A stretch of DNA of 64,000 nucleotides from an uncultured Desulfuromonas sp. (GTDB lineage Bacteria; Desulfobacterota; Desulfuromonadia; Desulfuromonadales; Desulfuromonadaceae), in assembly GCF_963676955.1 (NCBI RefSeq), contig NZ_OY781461.1, forward strand, positions 1,916,225 to 1,980,224. The letters are read 5' to 3'. The notes beneath the pieces were generated by a model, which was not told the origin of the DNA, did no database searches, and worked only from the letters and a program-made list of their open reading frames with translations. Position numbers and translations under genes: made by a program. Within the stretch, counting starts at the first letter, position 1. Each line of letters starts with the position of its first letter. Below, in pieces: positions 24,094-33,196 of the stretch.

Positions 24094-24945
24094 ATGGGGC
24101 AGTTGATTGATGGAAAAGCGCTGGCCGCAAAAATGCGCGAACAGATGACCGCACAGGTGGCCGAGTTGACCGCCAAAGGTGTGACCCCGGGCTTGGCCGT
24201 GGTTCTGGTTGGTGAAGATCCGGCAAGTCGTGTTTATGTCAGCATGAAAGAAAAAGCTTGTGCTGCGACCGGGATTTTTTCCGACGAACATAAGCTGCCT
24301 GCGGAAACCTCTCAGGACGAGCTGCTGGCTTTGATCGACACGCTCAATAACGATGAGCGCATTGACGGTATCCTGGTGCAACTGCCGCTGCCCGATCATA
24401 TTGATGAAGACTGTATTCTTAATGCCATCTCGCCACTCAAGGATGTCGATGGCTTTCACCCGTTTAATGTCGGCTGTCTGGCAACCGGTAATCCGACCTT
24501 CCGTTCCTGCACGCCGTACGGTGTCATGAAAATGCTCGAATCGATCAATTACGACCTGAACGGCAAAGAGGTGGTTGTCGTCGGACGTTCCAATATTGTC
24601 GGTAAACCGGTGGCGTTGATGTGTCTGGCGGAAAATGCCACCGTCACTATTTGCCATTCCCGTACGGCTGACCTGGCCGGTCATGTCAGCCGTGCCGATG
24701 TGGTGATTGCCGCGGTTGGCCGTCCTGAGATGATCAAAGGCGAGTGGATCAAACCGGGTGCGGTGGTGATTGATGTCGGTATCAACCGGGTGGGTGACAA
24801 AAAACTGGTTGGCGATGTCGAGTTTGACGCTGCTGAGAAGAAGGCCAGTTATATCACACCGGTACCCGGTGGTGTTGGTCCCATGACCATTACCATGCTG
24901 CTGTTTAACACGGTGCACAGCGCCATGCAACGGGCGGCGCGTTAA
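24094..24945 (+). CDS. folD: Bifunctional methylenetetrahydrofolate dehydrogenase/cyclohydrolase FolD
   Basis: Interconverts methylene-, methenyl- and 10-formyl-tetrahydrofolate in one-carbon metabolism. The 283-residue length is typical. Family segments are present: [14 protein letters not shown] with the catalytic Lys, [20 protein letters not shown]-like [23 protein letters not shown], and the C-terminal [15 protein letters not shown]. The ATG at 24094 follows AAGGAGG; an open frame extends upstream but is not conserved. An intrinsic terminator follows. Confidence 0.97.
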   Translation: MGQLIDGKALAAKMREQMTAQVAELTAKGVTPGLAVVLVGEDPASRVYVSMKEKACAATGIFSDEHKLPAETSQDELLALIDTLNNDERIDGILVQLPLPDHIDEDCILNAISPLKDVDGFHPFNVGCLATGNPTFRSCTPYGVMKMLESINYDLNGKEVVVVGRSNIVGKPVALMCLAENATVTICHSRTADLAGHVSRADVVIAAVGRPEMIKGEWIKPGAVVIDVGINRVGDKKLVGDVEFDAAEKKASYITPVPGGVGPMTITMLLFNTVHSAMQRAAR

Positions 24946-24974
24946 ACGCTGCCGCTGTTTATGATTGAATGAAA

Positions 24975-25000
24975 AAGGTTCGCAAATGCGAGCCTTTTTT
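24975..25000 (+). terminator. Intrinsic terminator after folD
   Basis: Stem AAGGTTCGC/GCGAGCCTT (24975-24983 with 24988-24996, one G-T pair), loop AAAT, then a T run to 25000. The A tract before it lets it work also for the convergent tonB-like gene. Confidence 0.85.
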
Positions 25001-25024
25001 GTTTTGTTGTTTACGGTTTTTTGA

Positions 25025-25888
25025 TTATTCGCGGCGATAGATGTTGGGCAGCCGCTGGCCGAGGATGTACTCGAAATAGGCCATGATCGTCAACTGGTCT
25101 TCGGGGTAGCTGTCGGGCAGGGCGCCGTAGGGGCCTCCTTTGAAAATTGCCGCGATGGCTTCGCGGTCGAGGCGCTCGAACCCGGAAGCCGAGATCAGGT
25201 CAACATCTTCGACGCTGCCATCACGATTAATGATTACTTTCAGCAAAGCAACGCCCTGCTGGCGTTTTCTCATGGCCTCTTCAGGATAATTCCAGACGCC
25301 GTAAATCTGTTTTTTGAAGCGCGAGAAGAATGAAAACAGTTTGTCCTCGCGCATGTTAAGCAACAGATCGTCCCCTGGCTCGACATCAGGACGCGCCTTG
25401 GTCTGGGCGCGCTGGGTAATGTTGGCCGCAGCATTATTGGCGGTTTGCAGCAATTGATCCAGACTGGGCAGCGGCTCTGTCGGTTTTTCTTCAGGTGTGG
25501 TGTCCGGCTGCTGTGGATCGACCGTGACGGTTGGCCGCGGTTTTTCCACTTTCTCGGGCTTGGGGGGCGGTGCGGTCTTGGGTGTTGCCGGTGCCGGCTG
25601 AGCCATTTTAGGAGAACTGTCCTCCATATCCCGGCCCGGGGGAGCTTGTTCTTTGATCACCTGATGGTCGACAGCACCGGTGCGTTGCGACTCTTGTGGT
25701 GGTGCGGTCTTTTCCGGAATGGCTGTTTCCTGGACCGGTTGAGTTGGCTGCACCTCGACCAGAATCGGTTTTTTCGTCGGCTGTTTTTCCTCTGGCCACT
25801 GAACGTTAAACAGCAGCAGGGCCGCGTGAACGAGCAGCGACAGAATCAGTCCGATGATCAGAGTGTATCTGGTGGAGGAAGAGGTCAT
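25025..25888 (-). CDS. TonB-like energy transducer
   Basis: A 287-residue protein with one N-terminal membrane helix (about residues 9-31), a long Pro/Lys/Glu/Gln-rich periplasmic region (about 35-170) and a C-terminal TonB domain (about 205-285: RKRQQGVALLKVIINRDGSV, SGFERLDREAIAAI). TonB couples the proton gradient to outer-membrane receptors, but no exbB, exbD or receptor gene is nearby, so it could also be a TonB/TolA-like envelope protein. The ATG at 25888 is chosen because the membrane helix then sits near the N-terminus; 25912 is an alternative. Confidence 0.85.
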   Translation of the reverse strand: MTSSSTRYTLIIGLILSLLVHAALLLFNVQWPEEKQPTKKPILVEVQPTQPVQETAIPEKTAPPQESQRTGAVDHQVIKEQAPPGRDMEDSSPKMAQPAPATPKTAPPPKPEKVEKPRPTVTVDPQQPDTTPEEKPTEPLPSLDQLLQTANNAAANITQRAQTKARPDVEPGDDLLLNMREDKLFSFFSRFKKQIYGVWNYPEEAMRKRQQGVALLKVIINRDGSVEDVDLISASGFERLDREAIAAIFKGGPYGALPDSYPEDQLTIMAYFEYILGQRLPNIYRRE

Positions 25889-26071
25889 GGCACCTGGGGT
25901 ATTGACGGGCATCCTGATGAACGATGTTAGTGACGGCGCTGTGAGACGGATCACCCGGTGCAAAGGGAATGCATCCGCCTGTCGTCGATCTTCGCGCGGC
26001 CAGTATAACGTATGTTTCCAGCTCCGCCTAATCTCTTTTTGTTGTCTTCGCGTAGGTTTGCTTGAATAGGG

Positions 26072-26101
26072 TTGACGCCGGTTTGGCGAATCAGGTATAA
26101 A
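26072..26101 (+). promoter_or_regulatory. Sigma-70 promoter of pta
   Basis: TTGACG at 26072-26077, an 18-nt spacer and TATAAA at 26096-26101, about 40 nt before the pta start. Both boxes match five of six positions. Confidence 0.65.
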
Positions 26102-26142
26102 AGTTGAGCAATCAAACCATGTTTTATAAATTAGGAGGAGAT

Positions 26143-27144
26143 ATGCACCTGGTAGATCAGATCAAAGCAAAAGCACGCACGAATCTGCAGACGGTCGTTT
26201 TGCCTGAGGGCTATGATGATCGGATGATTCAGGCAGCGGGACTCATTGTGGCTGATGACTTGGCCAACATTGTTCTGCTGGGCAATGAAGCCACATTGCA
26301 GGCCAAGGCTGCCGAACTCGGCGTCACTCTTGATGGTGTGACGATTCTCGAGCCGGCCACTGCTCCTCAGCTTGACGATTATGTCGCCGAGCTGGTTGAG
26401 CTGCGCAAGAAGAAAGGATTGACGGCTGATCAGGCCCGGGAGCTGTTGACCGCTGAAGACAATCTGTATTTTGCCTCCATGATGGTTCGTAAAGGCGACG
26501 CCGGCGGCGCTGTGGCCGGTGCGTTCAATACCACCGGCGATGTGTTGCGCGCCGCGTTTCAGGTGATCGGCACCGCACCTGGTATGAAGACGGTATCGTC
26601 CGTATTCCTCATGGTGACCAAAAATCCCGACTTTGGAGAGAACGGTATTTTATTGTTTGCCGACTGTGCGGTTAATCCGAATCCCGATGCGCAGGCTTTG
26701 GCGGAGATTGCCGTGTCCACGGCGAGCAGTTGTAAAAGTTTTCTCGGTGTCGATGCCCGGGTCGCCATGTTGTCATTCTCAACCAAAGGCAGTGCCCAAC
26801 ATGAGGATGCTGATAAGGTCCTTGAAGCGCTGGCCTTGGCCAAAGAGCTTGATCCGCAATTGCAGATTGACGGAGAACTGCAGGCCGATGCCGCTCTGCT
26901 GCCCAAGGTTGGTGAAAAGAAAGCTCCGGGATCTCCGGTCGCCGGTAAGGCCAATACGTTAATCTTCCCGGATCTGGATGCGGGGAATATCGGTTACAAA
27001 CTGGTTGAGCGGGTTGCCGGTGCCGAGGCGGTGGGCCCGATTATCCAGGGCTTGGCCAAGCCGGTCAATGATTTGTCTCGGGGCTGTTCCGTGGAGGACA
27101 TTATCAGCGTTTCAGCGATTACGGCCGTACAAGCACAAGGTTGA
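26143..27144 (+). CDS. pta: Phosphate acetyltransferase Pta
   Basis: Transfers acetyl from acetyl-CoA to phosphate; with acetate kinase it links acetate, acetyl phosphate and acetyl-CoA. The 333-residue length is that of the compact Pta without the N-terminal extension. Family segments: TVVLPEGYDDRMIQAA, GDAGGAVAGAFNTTGDVLRAA, ASSCKSFLGVDARVAMLSFSTKGSA in parts, and the C-terminal KANTLIFPDLDAGNIGYKL. TTAGGAGGAG immediately precedes the ATG at 26143. The partner gene ackA lies convergently 128 nt away rather than in the same operon. Confidence 0.97.
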   Translation: MHLVDQIKAKARTNLQTVVLPEGYDDRMIQAAGLIVADDLANIVLLGNEATLQAKAAELGVTLDGVTILEPATAPQLDDYVAELVELRKKKGLTADQARELLTAEDNLYFASMMVRKGDAGGAVAGAFNTTGDVLRAAFQVIGTAPGMKTVSSVFLMVTKNPDFGENGILLFADCAVNPNPDAQALAEIAVSTASSCKSFLGVDARVAMLSFSTKGSAQHEDADKVLEALALAKELDPQLQIDGELQADAALLPKVGEKKAPGSPVAGKANTLIFPDLDAGNIGYKLVERVAGAEAVGPIIQGLAKPVNDLSRGCSVEDIISVSAITAVQAQG

Positions 27145-27190
27145 TTTATACTTCGCCGTCCTGTCACAGGCGGTTGAAAGAGAAAACAAC

Positions 27191-27218
27191 AAAGCCCGCC
27201 TCCTCTGAGGCGGGCTTT
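27191..27218. terminator. Bidirectional terminator between pta and ackA
   Basis: A 12-bp GC-rich stem (AAAGCCCGCCTC with GAGGCGGGCTTT, 27191-27202 and 27207-27218) around a CTCT loop, with A and T arms on the two sides. It lies between convergent genes. Confidence 0.88.
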
Positions 27219-27272
27219 GTCTATTGGGCTATAACAGCCGGTTCAAACAACGGTCCGGCACACTCAAGGCTA

Positions 27273-28534
27273 TCAGGGGGTATAGTCCTGGGCCGTAAAG
27301 GTGTAGGGGAACTTGGTGTGGTCGGTATAGGTGTCGTCCAGGATCGCCACGACATCTTCGACAAAGACCAGTTCTTCATTGGTTGGGATCACAAAGACCT
27401 TGACCGGTGAGTCCGGTAGGGTGATTTCGGTTTCACCACTCTTGCTGAACGTTTTGAGATTTTTCTCAATATCCAGTTTGATCCCCATAAACTCCAAACC
27501 CTCCAGAGCTTTTTGGCGGATAATGCCGGCATTTTCACCAACACCGGCGGTAAAGACGATCGCATCAACCCCGCCAAGGGCTGCGGCGTATGAGCCGATG
27601 TATTTTTTGAGGCGATAAGCTTCAACATCCAGGGCCAGTTGGCAGCGCGCATCACCGTTGTCTGCTTCGGTGATGACATCACGGCGGTCGGTATAGCGAC
27701 CGGTAATGCCGAGCAATCCCGATTTCTTGTTAAGAATTGAATCGATTTCGCGTGGCGTACACCCTTCCTGATCCATGATGAACGGCGGGATCGCCGGGTC
27801 GATATCACCGCAGCGGGTTCCCATCATGGCGCCTTCCAACGGGGTCAGGCCCATACTGGTATCCATGGAACGGCCGCCCTTGATGGCTGTATGGGAAACA
27901 CCATTGCCGATATGCAACGTGATGATGTTGCACTCTTCCAGCGGTTTGCCGAGATTGATTGCCGCCCGTTTCGACACGTAGAGATGGCTGGTGCCGTGGA
28001 ATCCATAGCGGCGCACGCCGTACTCTTCATACCACTCGTAAGGCAGTGGGTAGGTATACGCGTGAGCGGCATGCTTTGATGAAATGCCGTGTCAAAGATC
28101 GCGATGTGCGGCACTGTCGGTAACACGGCTTGAGCCGCTTCAATCCCGGAGATATTGGGTGGATTGTGCAACGGGGCGAGGTGCTGGACGCTGCGAATGG
28201 CGTCAAGGACTTCGTCGTTAATGCGTACTGAACAGGTGAATTTTTCGCCGCCATGGACGACACGATGACCGACGGCGGAAATTTCAGACATTTGTTTGAC
28301 AACGCCGTGCGCCGGATGCGTCAGGGTACGAATAATCAGGTCAATCGCCACCCGATGGTCCGGACATTCCGATTGTTCCTTATAGGTGTCACGGCCCGGG
28401 ACCTCGTGGGCGATAAAGGAGTCACCAATGGTGACACGCTCGACAACGCCCTTGGCAATCACTTCCTTTTTGTCCCAGTTAAATAACTGATACTTGACTG
28501 ATGAGCTGCCGCAGTTCAAAGCAAGAATATCCAT
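27273..28534 (-). pseudogene. ackA: Acetate kinase AckA, with an apparent one-base frameshift
   Basis: Acetate kinase phosphorylates acetate with ATP. The N-terminal part starts [18 protein letters not shown] (ATG 28534, GGAGGAG before it) and is normal up to [12 protein letters not shown] near residue 155. The frame then breaks at about 28066-28070: the sequence reads ATGCCGCTCACGCG where one extra G (ATGCCGGCTCACGCG) would restore [16 protein letters not shown] and run straight into the second open frame, [19 protein letters not shown] to the stop at 27273. With that base restored the protein is 420 residues, the usual length, with all motifs intact. Either a sequencing error or a very recent mutation; the gene is otherwise not decayed. 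Confidence 0.9.
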
Positions 28535-28561
28535 AACCGGTTCTCCTCCCAGGGGGGTATC

Positions 28562-28581
28562 TATGTAATCTAAATTACATA
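28562..28581. promoter_or_regulatory. Palindrome just upstream of ackA, possible operator
   Basis: TATGTAAT and ATTACATA form a perfect 8-bp dyad around CTAA, 28 nt before the ackA ATG on the minus strand. The size suits a dimeric regulator, but no regulator is known. Confidence 0.4.
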
Positions 28582-28650
28582 ATGCCGTTTTATCTATCGG
28601 CAAATAAAATCTATTTGTTTTCTTAACTATTTGTTTTTAAGGGAAAAAAG

Positions 28651-28723
28651 AGCAGTAAAGCGTTATAGAGGATAGCTAAATATCCTTTATAATGCAAGGG
28701 CTTTTGTCCTTTTTAGTACTGCT
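28651..28723 (-). promoter_or_regulatory. Structured AT-rich element in the ackA upstream region
   Basis: Nested inverted repeats: an outer 7-bp pair AGCAGTA/TACTGCT (28651-28657 with 28717-28723), an inner 11-bp pair with one G-T (28663-28673 with 28682-28692) and a small AAGG/CCTT pair (28696-28711). Together they can fold into a three-way junction 117 nt upstream of the ackA start. I could not match it to a known riboswitch. It may be a structured leader RNA or a set of operators overlapping the promoter. The rest of the 28535-28873 gap is AT-rich with no gene seen. Confidence 0.35.
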
Positions 28724-28873
28724 AAACACAACTTATGTATACGACGTTTCATCTAAATGGCAAGCATTTTTACGATGGACGGCATGGATGGGGGATGCTG
28801 ATTTCAGAAGGTTTTATCTGATGGTCTTTTCAGGGGCGTGCAACCTGTCCGAATGAAACAGTGGTTTTAATTT

Positions 28874-28914
28874 CAATAAAAAAAGATGCCGTAGCAGGAT
28901 GGCTGCTACGGCAT
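28874..28914 (-). terminator. Intrinsic terminator after the DUF3426 gene
   Basis: On the minus strand a 12-bp stem (ATGCCGTAGCAG with CTGCTACGGCAT, 28886-28897 and 28903-28914) is followed by CT and a run of T (28874-28884). It ends the hpt-DUF3426 transcription unit. Confidence 0.88.
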
Positions 28915-28936
28915 GGTGACTCTGGGAAACGGTTGA

Positions 28937-30388
28937 TCACTGTGAGGCCGGTTTAGAACTTGCCGGCTCAATGCTGAACTCGCTCAGGTCATCAGAGAGA
29001 TCATTAAAGACGACGATGAACGGCAGGGACGCGCCCGGCGCGACTCCGACATTGGCCAGTGCCGTACCAAACGGATTGCTCATTGTTTCAGCAAGCGTCG
29101 CATAGGCCGTGGTTTCAAGGGCTTGACGGCTGATCTCATTGCCGCAGTAAACCGTTTTTTTTGTAAACGGCTGGCCTTTGTCCTTGTACAGGGTGGCGGT
29201 GACGCTGAGTTCCGCACGCGGCTCTTTATAATCATTGCGAATCGTGCCCTGAATGACAAACAGAGCGCCCGCCTCGCTGTTGTCGATGTAGTAGCTTTCC
29301 GAACGGATGATCGTCAGTGCGCCTTGCGGCTGCTGTGGTCCTGACGGCATGACCAGTTGTTGGATCTCACGGATCATGACCCGGACATCCGTGGTTCCTA
29401 ACGTGGCATAGAAGTAACCGTAAGCTCCGGCAACGACCAGCAGCAGGAACAGGATGAACAACAGAAATTTTGACGTGCCGCGTTTTTGCGGACGGGGCAC
29501 ACGCTCCGCTGGGCGGGCCGTCGTCTGCGGTTTTTCAGGTTCCGCCGGCGCAGCAACGGTTTGTTCCATGTCCTCCTGAGACGCCAGGGAACTTTCTTCG
29601 GCAAGCGGGGCTGGTTGCGACGGGGTCGGTTTTGTTTCTCTGGTTAACGGCTCGAAGATGAAATCCGGAGAGTCCTCGGTGGCTTGCGATGGTCCATCAG
29701 CGCGTGCCGGTGTTTCTGGTTTATCCGTCGACCAGGACGCCTCATCTTCAAAGCTGAAATCTTCACCACTGTCTTCAAAGGTAAAGTCGTCAGGGGTGCC
29801 TTGCCATTGCGGCTCTTCCTCTTCATCGCTGGGGGCGGTTTCGGGTTCAGCAAAAAGGTCGCGAGGTTGTTCCTGTTGCGCGGATTCTACAGGTTTTTCA
29901 GCCTCAGCGGTTCCGTCCGGCGCGGTAAAAGCAACATCGGACGGTGCCTTCTCTTGCGCCGGTGCTTCGTCCAGAGGGGTAAAGTCGAAACCGGTGTCGT
30001 CGTCAGTTGATGGCTGTTCAGTCGGTGCGAAGGAAAATTCTTCTTCGGCGCCGGTTTCTTCGTGGGCCGGTTCCGGCTGGGGATGCAGACCAAGATGGCT
30101 TTGCGTGACCGGAGGCGCTTCAAACGTTTGCTCCGGCTCCGGCTCAAACAGGGGCATTTCACTGGCAGGTTGCGCTGCTTTCGAGGATGTGTCTGTTGCC
30201 GCGGAACGGAAAGACATGCCTTGCAGTTCACTTTCATCGACACGACAAACGTCTTCGCCGACCGCGGAAGAGGCATCGATCGTGAATACCGTCTGGCATC
30301 GCGCACAACGGACATCAATGCTGGAGTCCTGGAGGGCCGAGTCGTCGAAATTATAAACGGTCTGACACTGTGTGCATTGAATGAGCAT
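28937..30388 (-). CDS. MJ0042-type zinc-ribbon and DUF3426 membrane protein
   Basis: A 483-residue protein. It starts with an MJ0042 zinc ribbon (Cys5, Cys8, Cys28, Cys31), followed by about 250 residues of acidic, Pro/Glu-rich low-complexity sequence, a membrane helix (about 307-327) after a basic RPQKRGTSK segment, and a DUF3426 domain (about 335-480), probably periplasmic. The acidic region has a recurring short motif: EEFSF, GFDF, DDFTFED, DFSFED, PDFIFE (residues 116-246). The N-terminus should face the cytoplasm. The ATG overlaps the hpt stop by one base (TAATG), so it is coupled to hpt. Function unknown. Confidence 0.88.
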   Translation of the reverse strand: MLIQCTQCQTVYNFDDSALQDSSIDVRCARCQTVFTIDASSAVGEDVCRVDESELQGMSFRSAATDTSSKAAQPASEMPLFEPEPEQTFEAPPVTQSHLGLHPQPEPAHEETGAEEEFSFAPTEQPSTDDDTGFDFTPLDEAPAQEKAPSDVAFTAPDGTAEAEKPVESAQQEQPRDLFAEPETAPSDEEEEPQWQGTPDDFTFEDSGEDFSFEDEASWSTDKPETPARADGPSQATEDSPDFIFEPLTRETKPTPSQPAPLAEESSLASQEDMEQTVAAPAEPEKPQTTARPAERVPRPQKRGTSKFLLFILFLLLVVAGAYGYFYATLGTTDVRVMIREIQQLVMPSGPQQPQGALTIIRSESYYIDNSEAGALFVIQGTIRNDYKEPRAELSVTATLYKDKGQPFTKKTVYCGNEISRQALETTAYATLAETMSNPFGTALANVGVAPGASLPFIVVFNDLSDDLSEFSIEPASSKPASQ

Positions 30389-30924
30389 TAAGCCTCTCCC
30401 TGAAATGGCAGATTAGTGGGGTCCAGCAAATAAATTCCCGCAAGATTACGCAAGCGTTCATTGTAATCCAGGCCGTAGCCGACGATGAAGCCGTCTTCCA
30501 TGGTGATGCCGACATAATCGGCTTCAAAATCAACCTGACGGTATTTTTTTTTGTCGATCAGCGTGCAGCATTTCAGCGACTTCGGTTGTTGTTTGAGCAG
30601 GTACTGGTGAAGCACTTTGAGGGTCAGACCCGTATCAATGATGTCTTCAACAATCAATACATGCTTGCCGGAGATGTCGCATTGCAGTGGAACCTTGAAG
30701 TCGATCCGGCCACTTGACGTGGTATCGCTGCCGTAGCTGGAAACGCGAATAAATTCAAGCGTGACCGGCGCGGTGATCTCCCGGCATAAATCTGCGGCAA
30801 ACAGTATGGAGCCTTTGAGAACCACCAGCAGGATCAGTTCGCGCTCCTGATAATCACGACTGATCTGTGCGCCAAGCTCTTTGACCTGCCGGGCAATCTC
30901 TTCTTGGGCGTATAGAAGCTTCAT
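30388..30924 (-). CDS. hpt: Hypoxanthine phosphoribosyltransferase
   Basis: Salvages hypoxanthine and guanine with PRPP to IMP and GMP. The 178-residue length is typical. The PRPP-binding loop VLIVEDIIDTGLTLKVL is clear, as are VLKGSILFAADLCREI, FIRVSSYG and the C-terminal VGYGLDYNERLRNL. AAGG 6 nt before the ATG at 30924 supports the start. It is first of two coupled genes and divergent from the DUF1573 gene. Confidence 0.96.
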   Translation of the reverse strand: MKLLYAQEEIARQVKELGAQISRDYQERELILLVVLKGSILFAADLCREITAPVTLEFIRVSSYGSDTTSSGRIDFKVPLQCDISGKHVLIVEDIIDTGLTLKVLHQYLLKQQPKSLKCCTLIDKKKYRQVDFEADYVGITMEDGFIVGYGLDYNERLRNLAGIYLLDPTNLPFQGEA

Positions 30925-31031
30925 GGTAGCCTTGTCTGCATAAGGGTCGATTCTAGCGGATTTGAACCGTTAATTCTATAACAACTTCGCCGTTTAATGT
31001 CAATTTATCCCCTGTTTAATCGGAGGGTTCC

Positions 31032-31712
31032 GTGTGCCGAGTTCTTTTAGCCGTTTTGTTGGTTTTATGTTGGGTCGGGGTGGCGCTCAGTGCCGCGCGG
31101 ATTCATGTTCCCGTCAGTGAAGTGGATATGGGCGTTTTGTATTCCGGGCAGAAATCAAAACAGACCTTTGTCCTCGAAAATCACGGCGACAAACCGCTGG
31201 TGATCAACAAGGTGCGTACATCCTGTGGTTGTACTTCGGCGTTTACCCGTGATAAGCGGATTGAACCGGGGGAATCGACCGAGCTGGCGGTACAGTTCAA
31301 TTCGAAAGGATTTCGTGGCAACGTGCTGAAAAAGATTATGTTGTACACCAATGATCCGAGCGGCAAAACCGAACTGCGCCTGCGGGGAAAAATAGTGATG
31401 GAGCTGGCGTTAAAGCCGTCACGCATCACGCTGGGCGTGGTCGAAAAAGCCCGGACAATGCAGGTTCCCCTGACGTTAGTCAACCTTTCCGACCGACCGC
31501 TGACCGATGTGGTTGTGCGCTGTACATCGCGGCGAATGACGGTGGATGGTCTGCCGCAACGCCTGGAGCCCGGGGAGAGTGCTGATTTAACCTTGACGGT
31601 CCACGTGCCGGATCAGCCTCAGTCGCGGGTCAACGGCTATCTGCTGCTCAGTGGCCGCGGCCATGTGCTCAACCAATTGCGGATTCCGGTGACCGGAACG
31701 ACCGGATCGTAG
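31032..31712 (+). CDS. DUF1573 domain exported protein
   Basis: A 226-residue protein with a signal peptide (about residues 1-21, VLLAVLLVLCWVGVALSAA) and an immunoglobulin-like DUF1573 domain (about 25-115) with the signature FVLENHGDKPLVINKVRTSC followed by GCT. A second beta-rich domain fills 120-225. Such proteins are exported or periplasmic and of unknown function. The GTG at 31032 follows GGAGGG. It stands alone between divergent hpt and the convergent efflux operon. Confidence 0.88.
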   Translation: MCRVLLAVLLVLCWVGVALSAARIHVPVSEVDMGVLYSGQKSKQTFVLENHGDKPLVINKVRTSCGCTSAFTRDKRIEPGESTELAVQFNSKGFRGNVLKKIMLYTNDPSGKTELRLRGKIVMELALKPSRITLGVVEKARTMQVPLTLVNLSDRPLTDVVVRCTSRRMTVDGLPQRLEPGESADLTLTVHVPDQPQSRVNGYLLLSGRGHVLNQLRIPVTGTTGS

Positions 31713-31743
31713 ACTGGTGCCGAGATTTCCCGGACATGATTTC

Positions 31744-33195
31744 TTACAAATGATCTGCTGTTCCACGGCCTTTCGCTTCGTCGTCGTTTTTGGTTGTTTT
31801 TCCCTCCATTGATGGCCACGGCCCCCCGAGCGTTTGATACACCGTCATGGTGTTGTTGAGCAGGGTGAGGCGATTTTCCAGCCAGGAGCGATAGCTGCTG
31901 CGGCGCTGTTCCCGGCTGTCGAGCCAGGTTTGTTCAGCCGTTTCACCGCAACGATAACGTTGCTCATAGAGGGCTTCACTGGCGTGGGCCAGTTGCAGTG
32001 CTTCCGTGAGGCGTTGATCCTGCTCCAGGCTTTGTCGGCGTGCTGACAAGGCATCTTCCACTTCCTGCAGGGCGGTCAGCAGGGTCTGGCGAAAGGTGAT
32101 CGCCTGCAACTCATAGTCGGTTTGCGCCTGCTCAATGGTCAGGCGACTGCTGTTCCAATCAATCAGGGGCAGGGTGAGATCCGCTGCCAAGGTGGCCAGA
32201 GGGTTGTCGAGCAAATCACGCAGCCGGGTACTGCTGTAACCGAGTGAACCGGTCAGGCTCAGCGTTGGATAGATACTTTTGCGGGTGATTTCCATGTCGA
32301 TGAAGCTCTGACGCAGACGGCGTTCAGCCGCCCGCAGATCAGGGCGCTGGCTGAGAACATCCGCCGGAATGCCGGCGGCAATACCGGGCAGGGCAAGAGC
32401 TGCAATGGAGGGGGGCTGCGCCACATCATTTTGTGGCTCCTGATCCAGCAACAAGGCCAGGGCATGGCGGTTCTGACGCCAGTCATTCTGGTGCCCGGTC
32501 AAGGTGTTATGGGCGGTGAGCACGTCCTGACGGCTGCTGAGCAGCTCAATTTTTGAGACAGCCCCGACCTTGAATTGCGCTTCGACCTTGGCCAGACTCT
32601 GTTCGGCATAATCAATGGTCTGGGCATCGAGGGCCAGGATTTCCCGCAGATAGCCCCCTTGCCAGTACAATTGCGCTGTGGTGGCGACCAGAGATAGCAT
32701 GGTGGTCAGGCGATCCTCTTCAAGCGCCGCCACTTCCAGCCGGGCGCTGTCGTATTGATCGGCAACCCGTCCCCATAAATCCACTTCATAATTCAAGCCG
32801 CCGGACAGACCGTAACTGCGTGAAGTGTCATCCTGGTCCAGATCGCGGCTGCGACTGGCCGATCCATTGAGCGACGGATGGGGAAACAGATCCGTGCGAT
32901 CGAGATCGGCGGCCAACCGCGCCCGACGGATGTTCAGCGTGGCGCTGCGGATGTCGTTGTTGCGCTGTAAAACTTCATCAATCAGCCGATTGAGTTCGGT
33001 GTCCGCGAATCCCTGCCAGAACGGGGTGCCCGGTGCCGATTGCTCCCCTGTGCTCGGCGATTGCCATTGGCGTGCTTGCGGTGCCGCGGGTTCCTGGTAG
33101 GTGCGGGGGGCCAATGTCGTGCAGGCCGTAAGCCCGAACGTCAGGGGAACAAAGAACATGGTCAACATGAAACTGCGGGTACGTGGTGTCATCAT
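31744..33195 (-). CDS. RND/MacAB-type outer-membrane efflux lipoprotein (NodT family)
   Basis: A 483-residue TolC-like outer-membrane channel. The N-terminus is a lipoprotein signal ending in LTFGLTAC, so Cys should be lipidated. Two long coiled-coil repeats of the outer-membrane efflux family follow, with LNRLIDEVLQRNNDIRSATL, LNYEVDLWGRV and LIDWNSSRLTIEQAQTDY. The ATG at 33195 begins 2 nt after the macB stop; 33192 is a close alternative. It completes a three-part export system with the adjacent MacA and MacB genes. Confidence 0.93.
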   Translation of the reverse strand: MMTPRTRSFMLTMFFVPLTFGLTACTTLAPRTYQEPAAPQARQWQSPSTGEQSAPGTPFWQGFADTELNRLIDEVLQRNNDIRSATLNIRRARLAADLDRTDLFPHPSLNGSASRSRDLDQDDTSRSYGLSGGLNYEVDLWGRVADQYDSARLEVAALEEDRLTTMLSLVATTAQLYWQGGYLREILALDAQTIDYAEQSLAKVEAQFKVGAVSKIELLSSRQDVLTAHNTLTGHQNDWRQNRHALALLLDQEPQNDVAQPPSIAALALPGIAAGIPADVLSQRPDLRAAERRLRQSFIDMEITRKSIYPTLSLTGSLGYSSTRLRDLLDNPLATLAADLTLPLIDWNSSRLTIEQAQTDYELQAITFRQTLLTALQEVEDALSARRQSLEQDQRLTEALQLAHASEALYEQRYRCGETAEQTWLDSREQRRSSYRSWLENRLTLLNNTMTVYQTLGGPWPSMEGKTTKNDDEAKGRGTADHL

Positions 33196-33196
33196 A

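Noticed and set aside
28651-28723. Known riboswitch class in the ackA leader
   Set aside because: Compared by memory with the purine and cyclic di-GMP aptamers; the conserved core bases do not match, so it is reported only as an unknown structured element.
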